The notes under the pieces are model-generated. The model saw only the letters and a list, made by a program, of their open reading frames with translations, ran no database searches and was not told the DNA's origin. Of a stretch of DNA of 64,000 bases, positions 62,863 to 64,000 are shown piece by piece (the stretch's first letter is position 1; every line of letters begins with the position of its first letter). The stretch is from G963677445 sp963677445 (GTDB taxonomy: Bacteria > Bacteroidota > Ignavibacteria > Ignavibacteriales > Melioribacteraceae): assembly GCA_963677445.2 (NCBI GenBank), contig CAXXGF010000070.1:25535-89534 (forward strand), given 5' to 3'. Both the position numbers and the translations under genes were made by a program.

Positions 62863-63627
62863 GTGAATAACATCTGGGATACATTTGAAATAAAATCTGG
62901 TTCAACATTTACCTGGGAATGTTCTTCATCAATCCTTGATTTTGATTTTGACGGGATGGAGCTTAAGGCCGCTTACAGGTTTAAACAGGAAAAACTCCCC
63001 GATCCGGTATGGACCCGGTATCCTGTGCAGGGAGATAATCTTAAAATAAGAATAAATCCTTTTTTCCCTTCAGAACCTTTCCTTGTAAAACCTGATAATC
63101 TTATCATCATGCGGGCAGGGTCGGTATCAAAGGTATACGTCAGGCTGCCTCTGTGGATTTATGTGGAAATTCTCTCCGATAAACCGATTGAAATTACTTC
63201 CGAACCGTCGGTTAAACTTTCAAAAACCTGGCTTGGTTCTTTCACCGAAGGGGAATTATGTTTTTCAATCGGCAGCAGCACAAAAAATATACATCTGCCT
63301 GATCCTGAAAGAAATAATATGGCTATATGTCCTGTAAATATCATAAACGCATCCAATACAGACAGAATCATTAAAAAAATATGTCTCCGCTCAAAATATC
63401 TTTCACTTTATCATAAAGATTCTCAGCTATATACGGACCGGATGGATATTAAATTCCGATCGGCTGATCAGGAAAGCCTGATTGATGTGGAGGGAAAAGC
63501 GCCTGAGGAAGCCGCGGATGCGATCCTGGTAAAAAATCCGGCCGAAGGAGGAGGAAAAAATCTTATATCTAAATCGTTCCATACCCTGGTAACCTGGACA
63601 GCAAGTTCTATAAGTTTAAGGAAATAA
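62863..63627 (+). CDS. DUF432 protein
   Basis: About 254 aa; the start is GTG 62863 or TTG 62857, without a strong ribosome binding site. The beta-rich sequence (FTWECSSSILDFDFDGMEL, RLPLWIYVEILSDKPIEI, LSKTWLGSFTEGELCF) matches DUF432, a family found in archaea and bacteria, often next to mechanosensitive channel genes, as here (stop to ATG in 2 bp). The two are co-transcribed. Function unknown. Confidence 0.8.
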   Translation: MNNIWDTFEIKSGSTFTWECSSSILDFDFDGMELKAAYRFKQEKLPDPVWTRYPVQGDNLKIRINPFFPSEPFLVKPDNLIIMRAGSVSKVYVRLPLWIYVEILSDKPIEITSEPSVKLSKTWLGSFTEGELCFSIGSSTKNIHLPDPERNNMAICPVNIINASNTDRIIKKICLRSKYLSLYHKDSQLYTDRMDIKFRSADQESLIDVEGKAPEEAADAILVKNPAEGGGKNLISKSFHTLVTWTASSISLRK

Positions 63628-63629
63628 AT

Positions 63630-64000
63630 ATGCCGGAAACACAAGGCCTCACAGAAATATTCAAAGATCTTTTTTCACCCGATAAAATCCTGATTGTTAT
63701 CAGATCGGGGATTATATTGATTTTCGGGCTGCCTCTGATATTTTTTATCGCGAAATGGCTGAGGAAACATCTTCCATCGAAAATGACCGCGCAACAGAAA
63801 ATGCTTATCAGCAAGTCGGTTTTATATCTCGGTGTAACTCTGCTTATTATATCAATACTGAATGATCTCGATTTTAAAATATCGCACCTGCTCGGCGCCG
63901 CGGGCATTATCGGCATCGCGGTCGGGTTCGCTTCCCAGACGAGTGTTTCCAATATTATAAGCGGCCTTTTCCTGGTTTTTGAAAAGCCATTCGAAGTCGG
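63630..64000 (+). CDS. Small-conductance mechanosensitive channel (MscS family), 5' part
   Basis: The N-terminal 123 residues are in the window; the gene runs off the right edge. Two TM segments precede the pore helix GAAGIIGIAVGFASQTSVSNIISG, the family hallmark, and FLVFEKPFEV follows. It opens when membrane tension rises and lets solutes out. The ATG lies 2 bp after the DUF432 stop. Confidence 0.92.
   Translation, partial: MPETQGLTEIFKDLFSPDKILIVIRSGIILIFGLPLIFFIAKWLRKHLPSKMTAQQKMLISKSVLYLGVTLLIISILNDLDFKISHLLGAAGIIGIAVGFASQTSVSNIISGLFLVFEKPFEV

Overview
The window looks like a chromosomal segment of an FCB-group bacterium (Bacteroidota/Ignavibacteria, KSB1, Marinimicrobia or a relative). 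The best single clue is the secreted protein at 30995-33406, which ends in a type IX secretion (NYPNPFN) sorting domain. AT-rich intergenic DNA, Bacteroidota-style dispersed palindromes and many small orphan genes agree. I saw no rRNA, tRNA, CRISPR array or prophage.

Layout. 1-1530: two ATPase genes behind a promoter with regularly spaced TATACG-type sites. 1882-4395: a membrane-protein gene split by an intact IS with a 6-bp target duplication. 4419-6980: a Cpx-like envelope-stress set (kinase, regulator, Spy/CpxP-like lipoprotein). 7337-11164: a second two-component system with a lipoprotein and a double sugar-binding-fold exported protein; similar TGTCA direct repeats lie upstream of the kinase and of the lipoprotein. 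11474-13755: an overlapping DUF4332 / arylamine N-acetyltransferase / double-MerR operon. 14365-24412: an M28 peptidase followed by an unstable stretch with a 721-bp duplication, nested insertion sequences, an ExbD-like pair (one broken), a frameshifted ATPase and a truncated AlbA_2-type protein.

24510-41274 is mostly minus-strand single genes: a YhcG-like nuclease, hicAB, a Vat-like acetyltransferase, a serine hydrolase, GNATs, the type IX cargo protein, a POT transporter, an SGNH hydrolase, an MNT nucleotidyltransferase, a DUF4143 ATPase and a ribbon-helix-helix/PIN toxin-antitoxin pair. Between 38480 and 40530 there are three copies of one double-palindrome promoter (half-site spacing 13/20/13) plus decayed gene tails. 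42105-47087 holds a frameshifted GHL10-type glycoside hydrolase lipoprotein, a GNAT, a frameshifted TfoX-like gene, a VOC protein and a BrnA-like antitoxin.

47194-51106 is a dispersed 350-bp repeat interrupted by two tandem, apparently identical 1756-bp IS4-superfamily elements, each carrying an AbrB-like gene, with a 21-bp palindromic flank whose middle copy is inverted. 51122-64000 holds a five-repeat protein of unknown role, a SUKH protein, a long KamA-family radical SAM enzyme, PPK2, an orphan YgiT-type antitoxin, a SIR2-TPR protein (candidate anti-phage NADase), a membrane protein, a choloylglycine-hydrolase-like enzyme, an ABM monooxygenase and a DUF432-MscS pair cut by the window edge.

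At least four genes have single-base frameshifts (near 21660, 42530, 44455 and 53520). These may be real decay or consensus error in the assembly. All domain names are from reading the sequence; no database search was run.
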